From: Neoarius graeffei
Lineage: Eukaryota; Chordata; Actinopteri; Siluriformes; Ariidae
Assembly: GCF_027579695.1 (NCBI RefSeq)
Contig: NC_083571.1
Location: 38,514,943 to 38,578,942, forward strand
DNA: 64,000 bases
Direction: 5' to 3'
Shown here: positions 51,622-62,321 of the stretch, piece by piece
Numbering within the stretch: the stretch's first letter is position 1
How the letters are laid out: each line of letters begins with the position of its first letter
Position numbers and translations under genes: made by a program
Notes under the pieces: model-generated
Told to the model about the DNA's origin: nothing
Databases searched by the model: none
Seen by the model: only the letters and a program-made list of their open reading frames with translations

Positions 51622-51995
51622 CTCATCTCATTATCTCTAGCCGCTTTATCCTGTTCTACAGGGTCACGGGCAAGCTGGAGCCTATCCCAGCTGACTACGG
51701 GCGAAAGGCGGGGTACACCCTGGACAAGTCGCCAGGTCATCACAGGGCTGACACATAGACACAGACAACCATTCACACTCACATTCACACCTACGGTCAA
51801 TTTAGAGTCACCAGTTAACCTAACCTGCATGTCTTTGGACTGTGGGGGAAACCGGAGCACCCGGAGGAAACCCACGCGGACACGGGGAGAACATGCAAAC
51901 TCCACACAGAAAGGCCCTCGCCGGCCATGGGGCTCGAACCCGGACCTTCTTGCTGTGAGGTGACAGTGCTAACCACTACACCACTGTGCCGCCCC
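51622..51995 (-). mobile_element. V-SINE, copy i
   Basis: Inverted full-length copy. Flanked by TGTTCTGCAAAT at 51610-51621 and 51996-52007. Confidence 0.96.
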
Positions 51996-52628
51996 TGTTC
52001 TGCAAATTTGCAATTTAATATTTCAGATCTTGAGACATGAAAGTGCTATTTTAAAAAATAAAAGGTCAGAAATGTTTTCTTTGTTGTCTATTTAGTTCAT
52101 TTTATTTCCTCAATAATTTTCCTTGATTGAGAAATCGGTCTGGGCTCTTATGGGTTAATCAGTAGCCTGCATGCTAGTATATGTTCCATTTAAAGTCAAA
52201 CATTTTGATGAACGCCAGGCTCAATTTTGATTAACAAAAAATCTGCGTAGTAGTACAGTCTGAAGATGCTCTTGCACATTCTGTGTCAATTGAACAAAAA
52301 TTATGGGAGGATATAGGTTTAATAAGTTTTACAATTTTTGAAGTGAGTGATGGATTGATAAGTTTAGATGTGTTCAATATTTTCTTATCTTCAGACATAA
52401 TAGTGTAGGAGATGTTTCTTTACCTGCTTGATAGTTTCAACTATGACTCCAATCTTCCTCAGAAGAGTCATTAGTCCTTAAATTAAATTCATTATTGACA
52501 TGAACTTAAAATCATTGTTTTATTTTATGGCCTTGGTGCCCTGGCTTTTGGCCTTCGTGGCCTCAAAAAATTGACAGCACAAAAGGCCAAGTGGCCTTGC
52601 CCCTAAAATGACGAAATTCCAGGCCTGA

Positions 52629-54338
52629 TCGGGAATCAATCTTTTTTCCCCCTTATTGGAAGTTTGAGTAACTATTCATGCACAATTTACGTATTGAAAG
52701 TCTTTTATACTTCTGCAACAGCCAAAAGATCGTTAAGGTGTCGATAAATGTGGACAAGGGTGTCAATACTTGTGGAACGCAGTCACGTGATCTGATACAC
52801 TAAGTAATTGGGAATCAACCTTTTTTCCCCCCAGTGGAAGTTTAAGTAATTATTCATGCACAATTTACATATTGAAAGTCTTTTATACTTCTGCAACGGC
52901 CAAAAGATTGTTAAAGTGTTGATAACTGTGGACAAGGGTGTCAATACTTGTGGAACGCAGTCACGTGATCGGAGACACTAAGTAATCGGGAATCAACCTT
53001 CCCCCCCCCAGTGGAAGTTTCAGTAATTATTCATGCACACTTTACGTATTGAAAGTCTTTTATACTTCTGCTTGGCCAAAAGATCATTAAGGTGTCGACA
53101 AATGTGGACAAGGGTGTCAATACTTGTGGAACGGTGTCACGTGATCTGATACACTAAGTAATCGGGAATCAACCTTTTTTTCCCCCCAGTGGAAGTTTGA
53201 GTAATTATTCATGCACAATTTACGTACTGAAAGTCTTTTATACTTCTGCAACAGCCAAAAGATCGTTAAGGTGTCAATAACTGTGGACAAGGGTGTCAAT
53301 ACTTGTGGAACGGTGTCACGTGATCGGAGACACTAAGTAATCGGGAATCAACCTTTTTTTTCCCCCCAGTGGAAGTTTCAGTAATTATTCATGCACAATT
53401 TACATACTGAAAGTCTTTTATACTTCTGTAACAGCCAAGAGATCGTTAAGGTGTCGATAAATGTGGACAAGGGTGTCAATACTTGTGGAACGGAGTCACG
53501 TGATCTGATACACTAAGTAATAGGGAATTAACCTTTTTTTTCCCCAGTGGAAGTTTGAGTAAAGCATACTTTATGTATTGAAAGTCTTTTATACTTCTGC
53601 TTGGCCAAAAGATCGTTAAGGTTTCAATAAATGTGGACAAGGGTGTCAATAGTTGTGGAACAGTGTCACATGATCTGAGACACTAAGTAATCGGGAATCA
53701 ACCTTTTTTTCCCCCCAGAGGAAGTTTGAGTAATTATTCATGCACACTTTACATACTGAAAGTCTTTTATACTTCTGCTTGGCCAAAAGATCATTAAGGT
53801 GTCGATAAATGTGGACAAGAGTGTCAATACTTGTGGAACGGAGTCACATGAGCTGATACACTAAGTAATCGGTAATCAACCTTTTTTCCCCCCAGTGGAA
53901 GTTTGAGTAATTATTCATGCACAATTTACGTACTGAAAGTCTTTTATACTTCTGCAACAGCCAAAAGATCGTTAAGGTGTCGATAACTGTGGACAAGGGT
54001 GTCAATACTTGTGGAATGGTGTCACATGATCTGAGACACTAAGTAATCGGGAATCAACCTCCCCAGTGGAAGTCTGAGTAGTTATTCATGCACAATTTAC
54101 GTACTGAAAGTCTTTTATACTTCTGCAACAGCCAAAAGATCGTTAAGGTGTCGATAACTGTGGACAAGGGTGTCAATACTTGTGGAATGGTGTCACATGA
54201 TCTGAGACACTAAGTAATCGGGAATCAACCTCCCCAGTGGAAGTCTGAGTAGTTATTCATGCACAATTTACGTATTGAAAGTCTTTTTCCTTCTGCAACG
54301 GCCAAAAAGATCGTTAAGGTGTCGATAATTGTAGCCGC
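52629..54338. repeat. Satellite-like tandem array, ~178-bp unit, about 9.6 copies
   Basis: The phrase 'gggaatcaa' or a variant starts units near 52630, 52809, 52987, 53163, 53342, 53522, 53692, 53870, 54048 and 54229, with periods of 170-181. Each unit has a C/T-rich stretch, 'attattcatgcacaattta', 'gtcttttatacttctgc', 'aaaagatcgttaaggtgtc', 'tggacaagggtgtcaatact' and 'tcacgtgatc'. The last two unit starts share private changes (a shortened 'aacctccccagtggaagtc'), marking a recent duplication. No coding frame. Confidence 0.95.
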
Positions 54339-54529
54339 TGTTTTATTAACGTCTCCTGATCTGCCTCTGTGCTGTCACGGAGAATAAACTCTCCACAGTG
54401 ACTACTGCAGCTCTTCTGTGATCATCAGATATAAACAGGGTGCGATTTGTCAAAAAAACAGAAGGGGGGGATGTTTTTTTTTTTTAATCATGAAACGTCA
54501 CAAAATTAAGGTAACAATAGGCTAACAGC

Positions 54530-55606
54530 CAGGGGTGTAGTGGGCGTGGTACGCGGGGGTACGCCGTCCACCCACTTCTCCCGAGGTGACAATTCCCCTA
54601 CTGGAAATTGTGAGAGGATGCAGTGCGCGAAGCAATTTGGTCACGCATGTTTGCTGGCCGTGAATGTGTGACCTGCTATGAAGCTACAATGATTATGTGT
54701 GTGCTTGAGACAGCAGCCCCCCCCCCCCCCCCCTCTCTGCTCCCTCACTGGCCCCAGTCGGCATGGCGACGGGCCTGAGCAGGAGCGCCGAGTCACACAA
54801 GATCTTGTCAGTTTTCTGCTGTTTTTTGCTCAGGAGCAGGCCTCGAACAACGACAAATAACTCAAAAACGAAAGCAGCTATTCACAAAATTATTTCACAG
54901 TGAGCGCTACAAGGGTCTCCTGAATACACTGATGTAATTCTTTTGTCTGTAGTGTTAAAAATGAGGACGCTAGAGCGAGTTAAAAATGAGTGACTTTTCT
55001 GTCACGTTTATAATGGGTGTCAATGAGGCCTCTCGGCTGCACTCTCCTCAGTTTGAGGCTTCTCATTCAAAAACTGTAAATCCTATCGGTTACGTAGACA
55101 CATTGTGTGAATCAGGACAAGTGTGACTACTACTTTTGAGAAAATCATGTCTGTAGAGTGAAATTTGTGGCTGAAAACACAGTTTAAGTGAGAAAGTTTG
55201 AGCTATTTTTTCAAGCTCTCTACACTCTAACTAAACGAGCTCCACTGGTGTGTAACGCAATAGACACCCATTATAAAGCCGGATTTTCTCCCGGAACCCA
55301 CATGGCGTTTGAGCCGGGACTGATCCGAAAGTGTAGAAACTAGCAGAAAAGTTGAACGCCAGATCCACAGAGGAGAAGTTTTCCTACGTTTTAGAGTTTG
55401 AATCACGTCTCTAGGTGAAAGCATGCCAGAGCAGCGGACGTTTGAAAAAGTGCTTTTTTTTTTCAATTAATTCCATAGAAATGAATGGGGTGGAGCCGGC
55501 CCCCGCCTCCGCGGTGGGGGAATGGGGCGAGGGAGAGGAACAGAAGGGGGGAGGGGAGAAGTCACGAATCGCGTACCCCCACTTTAAAAATCTCCACTAC
55601 ACCACT
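54530..55606. mobile_element. Inner hAT-type element, 1077 bp
   Basis: Ends CAGGGGTGTAGTGG and CCACTACACCACTG. Flanked by the perfect 8-bp repeat CTAACAGC (54522-54529 and 55607-55614). No transposase frame is recognised, so it is non-autonomous. Confidence 0.9.
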
Positions 55607-56044
55607 GCTAACAGCTCAATAACATCCGATGATATCAAATGAATAACACTAAACCAGAGATAGTAAATTCATCTTCCTATCTCTCTGACTAAATACACGA
55701 ACACTAACACACAACAAAGTTCGCATTGCTTGTCGCGTTGCTGTGATGTTTCTCTCCCTCCGGATTAAATGGACAGTGACTCGAAAATCACTGAAATACA
55801 TGAATACTACACTGTAAAAAAAGAATAGTCGAGAATACTTGAAATTTCAAGGCAACAGTCTGCATTAAGAATTTTATGTTTTGCCAACGATGCATGCCCA
55901 TGATAATCCAAACTATGATAACACTGTTATCTTTATTAAGAATTCTTAATTAAGTCAATTTTCAATTCCTCATTCTGCCAACATAGATTTCTCTTTTTGC
56001 TGAACAGTGGCATTCACAGTAGTACAAAAAGGCAATTGAGGTTC

Positions 56045-56213
56045 TCACAATTTTTTGGGGGGCTTTTTTTACCTTTATTTGGATAGGACAGTGTAGAGAC
56101 AGGAAATGAGCGGGAGACGGGGAGGGATCGGGAAATGACCTCAGGTCAGAATTGAACCCAGGTCCCCGGATTTATGGTATGGCGCCTTATCCACCTGAGC
56201 CACGACAACATGA
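56045..56213 (-). mobile_element. tRNA-derived SINE in the left palindrome arm
   Basis: Minus-strand copy of the SINE at 56699-56855: head 'cgtggctcaggtggataagg', B-box-like 'gggttcaattctg', body 'cattccctgtctctacac'-type and an 'aataaaggt' 3' tail. It belongs to a family different from the V-SINEs. Confidence 0.8.
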
Positions 56214-56698
56214 TCTTCAACCGGAGAGAGAACCACATTGCCCAGCCCTTGCATTTGGGAGAGGAAACCCTGTGTCTTGGTCATTAAGAGCATGCGCTGA
56301 ATAAACACCTGTGGCAATTATGTATTTTCAATTCAGATTATTCACTATTGCATATTTACACATCATTGAGGTGCACCCTATCAGTTTGATGTGGATTTTT
56401 CTGTTCGTTAATAATTATTCATATTTTCTTGTCCATTCAATTGTGAATATGGAATTACTTGAACAAAGCGTAATTCTATTTTTTAGAATTATCCACATCA
56501 AGAAAAATCCACATCAAACTGATAGGGTGCACCTCAATGATGTGTAAATATACAATAGTGAATAATCTGAATTGAAAATACATAATTGTCACAGGTGTTT
56601 ATTCAGCGCATGCTCTGAATGACCAAGACACGGGGTTTCCTCTCCCAAATGCAAGGGCTGGGCAATGTGGTTCTCTCTCCGGTTGAAGTTCATGTTGT

Positions 56699-56855
56699 CG
56701 TGGCTCAGGTGGATAAGGCGCCATACCATAAATCCGGGAGCCTGGGTTTGATTCTGACTTGAGGTCATTTCCTGATCTCTCTCTCTCTCCTGCTCATTTC
56801 CTGTCTCTACACTGTCCTATCCAAATAAAGGTGAAAAAAGCCCCCCCCCCAAAAA
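56699..56855 (+). mobile_element. tRNA-derived SINE in the right palindrome arm
   Basis: Head CGTGGCTCAGGTGGATAAGG (A box), 'gggtttgattctg' (B box), CT-rich body with 'catttcctgtctctacac' and the tail 'ccaaataaaggtg' followed by a C-run. It mirrors the copy in the left arm at the same position. Confidence 0.82.
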
Positions 56856-57139
56856 AATTGTGATAACCTCAATTGCCTTTTTGTACTACTGTGAATGCCA
56901 CTGTTCAGCAAAAAGAGAAATCTATGTTGGCAGAATGAGGAATTGAAAATTGACTTAATTAAGAATTCTTAATAAAGATAACAGTGTTATCAGAGTTTGG
57001 ATTATCATGGGCACATCGTTGCCAAAACATAAAATTATTAATGCAGACTATTGCCTTGAAATTTCAAGTATTCTCAACTATTCTTTTTTACAGTGTAAAT
57101 GAACAGTTTGCTCTGATGGCGCAGTTCATGTGGCCTTTT

Positions 57140-57340
57140 CTACTTTCCCGTCGGTGCGCTATCCGCCGCGTTTCGCCCTTCTTTAATCCACATTTCTGCG
57201 AATTTCTCAGCAGGGAAGGAACGCACGTCTGGCCCATTGACAGCGAGGAAAAGAAGGCTGTTCAGTGTGGATACATTCATTCTGTTGCGCTCATCAGGAA
57301 GGATGTGATTCATGGCGCTAAATCCACGTTCACACTCTGG
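57140..57340 (-). pseudogene. hAT transposase C-terminal (dimerisation) fragment
   Basis: The minus frame reads ECERGFSAMNHILPDERNRM then NVSTLNSLLFLAVNGPDVRS and FPAEKFAEMWIKEGR, ending in TAG at 57140. The C.RGFS..N.I...RN.M...L..L pattern is the hAT C-terminal dimerisation motif. The upstream transposase is missing. Confidence 0.85.
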
Positions 57341-57594
57341 TTATTATCTACAATGTATCTATTTGCTGGGGACGTTCGTGAACATCAAAGCTGCCACTTC
57401 GGGTCATTTTGAAAGTGAGTGCAATGTAGACCATAGAAAACTGTGTCACAACATGCCTGTCATGTCAACTTTTTTTTTTTTTTTTGGTTTGTTTGTTTTA
57501 CTGACGGGGTTGTCCCCGAGGATTTTTTTTTTCAGCAGAGATGAAAACCAGAGGGGGGATGATCCCCCCCAGCAAATCGCACCCAGGATATAAA

Positions 57595-58593
57595 TATAAA
57601 TTATATTAACGATAAAAACGGAGTCATGTTCAGCTGGATGATGGAACTCGGTAACAGGGACAACATGCTAACTAGCGTTCCGGCTGCACAGATCTCTATG
57701 GAGCCGCATTAATACAAAACAATCCCAATATTTTTCAACACGATAAAACTAGATACATTTTAAATCCTAAAAATTAATATCATGTCGCTGTGGAAACGAT
57801 CTAACAAAATAAACCACGTCGATAATCACAGAAATGTCAAATATTTACCGTGAAAAATCCTCCGCCGTCAGTTTAAAGCCGAACTGAGCAGCCAATCAGA
57901 GTCACTTCTGGAGACGCTTCAAAAACATACGGTACGTCCGTTAAAAACGTCCCCGGACAAACAGTAAAACAAGTGCTGAAGGTTCCGGGTTGTTTCGCCT
58001 TTAATTTAGGGTTTTTTATTTTTTAAATGTTATTTATTTTCTTCCTTATTACAAATAAAATGTTTACACTTGCAATGACATGTTTTCACATTTCAGTTAC
58101 ACAAATACTGCAAAAAAATAATAAAAATACTGAATTGATGTCATCCTCCCTAGAGATGAGTGTTTTACTCAATCCAGGAAGTTTCTGGCCTGAGTCGTGT
58201 GTGTGTGTGTGAGAGAGAGAGATATATATGATATGATATGGTATATGATATGACTGCCAGCTTTATCACACTATAAAAAGTGGAGTCCCACACTTCCTTT
58301 ACTTCAGTTTGAGGAAATCAGATGTGCTGCAGAGGTAATGATAAGAACAACAACAAAGTCACACAGCTGGATTATAATCCACCATTGCAGGGTTTAGAAC
58401 TTTCTTCTTGAATGCTGCATTAAGGAAAAGACGTGAACTACCCTCATTTATAGAAACTCTTTTTTTCTGAAGCAAATCTAGATGTACAGATTTGGTGAAA
58501 TAATTCTTTTTGAACAGTGACATCCATTTTTCTAAAGTAGTGTACTATCTTGCTGGTCAAAAATGACACTCTGTTCCTCTTTTTTCCTTTTAG
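57595..58593. other. Region upstream of C4orf33; possible promoter
   Basis: 57598-57990 looks unique and contains a CCAAT box (gccaatcag, about 57889). A minus-strand donor-like site (CACG|GTAAAT, about 57850) could end a non-coding first exon of sclt1. At 58272-58279 TATAAAAA lies about 55 bases before a plus-strand donor-like site (CAGAG|GTAATG, 58334/58335). This would suit a non-coding first exon of C4orf33, because the coding exon begins directly at an acceptor (tttttag|ATG). All of this is inference. Confidence 0.4.
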
Positions 58594-58859
58594 ATGGAGT
58601 TCAGCATCAAGCACACATGGGACAGTAAGCCTGTGGATCACGCCCCGGTGAAGATCTGTTTCTCTCCTGGCTCTGGAGGTCTGAAGATGGAGGTTTGTGC
58701 TCCGTTCTTCAACGATCCAGCAGCTCCTTCTGGTCCTCCGGGACATCCGTTCCCCGGACTCTGGGACTATGAAGGTAGGAGACGTGTTCGTTACAAAACA
58801 TTCTTATTAAAACATTGAAAGTTATTTGGAAAACACTTTTATTATCGTACCTGTAGAAG

Positions 58860-58922
<63 letters not shown>

Positions 58923-59473
58923 GTGTGTGAAGAGATTTCAAGAATAATAACTAACCATAAATCTTCCAGATTTTAATCTGAATATGAGATTGATAACGTT
59001 TTGTGGTAATAATAAAATATTAATATGTATTGAAAAACATCAGAGACACTTTTTCAGCAGCCGTAATGAGAGTCACTGTAATATGAATGGAATAAAACTT
59101 CAGGTCATGTGCAGAAAGACAACAAAGCACCTAAATATTACAGTATTTAGTGATTATGTCTATAGAAGATGAATGTGATATGATTTGATTAATGTCAGCC
59201 CTGCGATGATCTGGCGACTTGTCCAGGGTGTACCCCGCCTCTCGTCCACAGTCAGCTGGGATAGGCTCCAGCTTGCCCGTGACCCTGCACAGGATAAGCG
59301 GTTACAGATAATGGATGGATGGATGATTTGATTAAATAAATGCTGAATATATTTATAACAGTATAGTTAATCTGGGTCTGTCACTGAATCATGAATGATT
59401 GTGATTAAAATCAGTTGGAAAACATGAGGAGACATTTCTGCAGCTGTTTATTCAGCAGGCTGATTTGTCATAG

Positions 59474-59518
<45 letters not shown>

Positions 59519-59798
59519 TGTGCAGTGGTTGAGTCATTCTTTTTAAACAACAGGACTGAGCAGTATCTGGAGGTTGAAGTCTGTCCGTAAGTGGTGCAGT
59601 TTATCACCGTTCTGATAAATTACAGTGATATTATCATTTTTTAAATTATTATTATTATGATGATGATGTTGATGTTGTTATGGTTACTGTGACTTATCAG
59701 TAAACACAGTTCTTGTATTACAGACACGGACAGCACCTGGTTCTGCTGCTGAACGGAAAACACAACGCCTTCATGGTGAGACAACAGACCACGGATAC

Positions 59799-59830
<32 letters not shown>

Positions 59831-60024
59831 GCATGAGGTTTTTATTATTTGCACATATGCATGCATGTATAAATTTGTATATAATTATAAAATAACCAGT
59901 AAAAGCAACTCAACAAATAATATACAATACTGTATTATAATATTACATAAAAGCTGAAATAAAGCTTGTAGTAAACATAAAAAAGATTACAGAATAATAG
60001 AATTGATCAATACTCACCCATCAG

Positions 60025-60065
<41 letters not shown>

Positions 60066-61651
60066 TGTCGCCAGGCAAAACAAACCTCGCCTGGTAGCAC
60101 TTATGATGAATATGAAGGAAGATATCATGAAAAAAATAGGTACCCTATGGGTACATGTGGCTACTGCTTATAAATAAGATAGTTTTCTGATACCATGTCC
60201 ATACAGTAAATATAGCATATATATTTACTTTGAGGCAATAGCCACAAAAATTAAGTGTAATCCAAAAACGAACAATTTAAAAATCATAGAAGTAAAATAT
60301 ACCAAGTGTCTGCACTTTATATTATTCTACTCTTACTTCTTACAGTTTTCGAAACTGAAACCTCCGAACCGAGGCTGACATACACACGCTGTTGCCATGA
60401 CTGAAACTCTTATTTCCCGGAAATGGCCCAGCGCTAGAGCTCAGTGGAACGCATTTTCCCTCTGTAATTAGCATAAACATGTCTGAAAGCGATTTCTTTC
60501 GTCCATTTATTTTGAATGGTGAACCGAATTGTATACACTCACCGGCCATTTTAATTGGAACACGTGCATGTGCAGTGCGCAATTGTTACACTCTTACAGC
60601 ACAGTGACATCGTGGCTAGCGCCTCTATATGAGGCAGTAGCCACAACAAAACTTATTTTGACCTTTTTGGTGACCTTGACCGGATGACACTCAAAATGTT
60701 GGCGGTTCTATTTGAGACCAATGTGCATCTATCCTGAAAGTTTCATGAAGATTGGTCCAGCCGTTTTCCCGTAATATCGTTTACAAAAAAACCCCAAAGA
60801 AACCCCACCGAAAACAATACCTTGCCCCCTGGTGGACTCCGTCCCGGATGAGGTAATAATAATAATAATAATAATAATAAATGAGGGCTGCACGGTGGTG
60901 TAGAGGTTAGCGCTGTCGCCTCACAGTAAGAAGGTCTGGGTTTGAGCCCCGTGGCCGGCAAGGGCCTTTCTGTGCGGAGCTTACATGTTCTCCTCGTGTC
61001 CGCGTGGGTTTCCTCCAGGTGCTCCGGTTTCCCCCACAGTCCAAAGACATGCAGGTTAGGTTAACTGGTGACTCTAAATTGACCGTAGGTGTAAATGTGA
61101 GTGTGAATGGTTGTCTGTGTCTATGTGTCAGCCCTGTGATGACCTGGTGACTTGTCCAGGGTGTACCCCGCCTTTCACCCGTAGTCAGCTGGGATAGGCG
61201 CCAGCTTGCCTGCGACCCTGTAGAACAGGATAAAGAGGCTACAGATAATGAGATGAGATGAGATGAGATAATAAATGATGTACAGAGTGAGCGTGTGCAT
61301 AAAAGCACAGCTCTCACCAGGTTCACTTCACACTCGTGTGTTTTGCTGTGTTTTTTCAGCAACAGCTCCCTATGGTGTTCAGTGCTTCCATAACGGGGGA
61401 CATGTGGAAGGGTGAGGCCCTACTGCCCTGGAGCTTCTTCCCCCGAGAGATCAATAAGATGAACTCGTACGCTATCCATGGCTCAGGGGCGGGACGTACT
61501 TACGAGGCTCTTTACCCTATCCCCCCTGGGGACCTGGTCCCCGGGCAGGGGCCTGACTTGTGAGAGATTATCCTTCCTATCTGTATCATTATTAACAGAC
61601 ATGAATCGGACAGTGACAGTGCTGTTAGAAGAGACATACAGAAAAGCATAA

Positions 61652-61682
<31 letters not shown>

Positions 61683-61782
61683 TCACCGTCTGGAGTATTT
61701 CCAGCCCTTCAGCCTGCAGAGCATTATGGGAGAAGGCTGGGTTCAGCCCGAATCTGACCTCTGGAAGGGAGTGAGCAAGTGA
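58594..61782 (+). CDS. c4orf33: UPF0462 protein, C4orf33 homolog (5 coding exons)
   Basis: Function unknown; the family is conserved across vertebrates. Coding exons: 58594-58774, 59526-59586, 59724-59775, 61360-61559, 61683-61782. They join in frame to 197 residues (human about 199). Start [20 protein letters not shown]; then [89 protein letters not shown] and the end [12 protein letters not shown]. The WDYEVVE-F and [12 protein letters not shown] pattern looks like a carbohydrate-binding-module type beta-sandwich, which is only an inference. No signal peptide or membrane segment is seen. The start ATG directly follows a splice acceptor, so the 5' untranslated exon lies upstream. All introns are GT-AG. 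Confidence 0.96.
58863..58920. repeat. (TA)n microsatellite in C4orf33 intron 1
   Basis: About 28 TA units, then a short GT run. Other simple tracts in this gene's introns: (GT)n at 59478-59512 near the exon 2 acceptor, (GT)n at 59801-59826 and (AAT)n at 60027-60065 and 60846-60880. Confidence 0.95.
59193..59327 (+). mobile_element. 5'-truncated V-SINE, older subfamily
   Basis: Only the 3' part (gtcagccctgcgatgatctg ... ggataagcggttacagataatgg), with an ATGG repeat tail. Same subfamily as 8325-8620. Within C4orf33 intron 1. Confidence 0.85.
60885..61267 (+). mobile_element. V-SINE, copy j
   Basis: Full-length copy next to an (AAT)n tract. An AATAAATGA-like word occurs on both sides (about 60877 and 61268). 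In C4orf33 intron 3, about 90 bases before exon 4. Confidence 0.92.
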
Positions 61783-61909
61783 GCAGAGTGCACTGCGGCC
61801 TTATCAAGGACAAGCACACGAATAACCTTAACGAGGCTTTAATGAGGGTGTAACGAGGGTGTAATGAGGGTTCTAAAGCTGTTATCGTTAAACACACCCA
61901 GATTTTATG

Positions 61910-61915
61910 AATAAA
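61910..61915 (+). terminator. c4orf33: Likely polyadenylation signal of C4orf33
   Basis: AATAAA 128 bases after the stop codon, in unique sequence. Confidence 0.6.
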
Positions 61916-62041
61916 GTCAGACTCTAATCTCACTAATTTTCCATGTGTCTGTTTTACACTCATATTAACTACCGCATAATAAACCATTTACAGTCTCACA
62001 AACACAGATCCTCTGTCTTAAATGAGTAACAATAATCTCAT

Positions 62042-62195
62042 CTCATCATCTCATCTCATTATCTCAAGCCGCTTTATCCTTCTACAGGGTCGCAGGCAAG
62101 CTGGAGCCTATCCCAGCTGACTACGGGCGAAAGGCGGGGTACACCCTGGACAAGTCGCCAGGTCATCACAGGGCTGACACATAGACACAGACAGT
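62042..62195 (-). mobile_element. Truncated V-SINE, copy k
   Basis: Only the 3' half of the SINE is present (tail to 'acacatagacacagacag'). The tRNA-like head is missing, as expected from incomplete reverse transcription. Confidence 0.92.
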
Positions 62196-62321
62196 AACAA
62201 TAATAGCTCAGGAATAATTCACAAGTCAGGCTCTGCCCCAAACCACTGGCCAGCTTCAGCGTTCTTACTAGTGGGTGTTTAATGAAGTGTGTGTGTTCAG
62301 AGAGAAAGAGTGTGTGTGTGA

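Larger units (their letters stand above)
55810..57095. mobile_element. 1.29 kb palindromic (foldback) element
   Basis: Left arm 55810-56402 and right arm 56501-57095 are near-complete reverse complements, with a 98-base AT-rich spacer (56403-56500). Termini CACTGTAAAAAAAG / TTTTTTACAGTG are flanked by TA (55808-55809 and 57096-57097), suggesting TA-target insertion. Each arm carries one tRNA-derived SINE. It sits inside the outer hAT. Confidence 0.92.
54436..57586 (-). mobile_element. Outer hAT element containing two further elements
   Basis: Ends CAGGGTGCGATTTG and CAAATCGCACCCAG. Flanked by the perfect 8-bp repeat GATATAAA (54428-54435 and 57587-57594). Without its two insertions it is about 0.8 kb and keeps the C terminus of a hAT transposase on the minus strand (57140-57340). 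Located between sclt1 and C4orf33. Confidence 0.9.

Noticed and set aside
52629-54338. CRISPR array
   Set aside because: Regular ~178-bp units with no spacers; this is a eukaryotic tandem satellite array, not short repeats with unique spacers.
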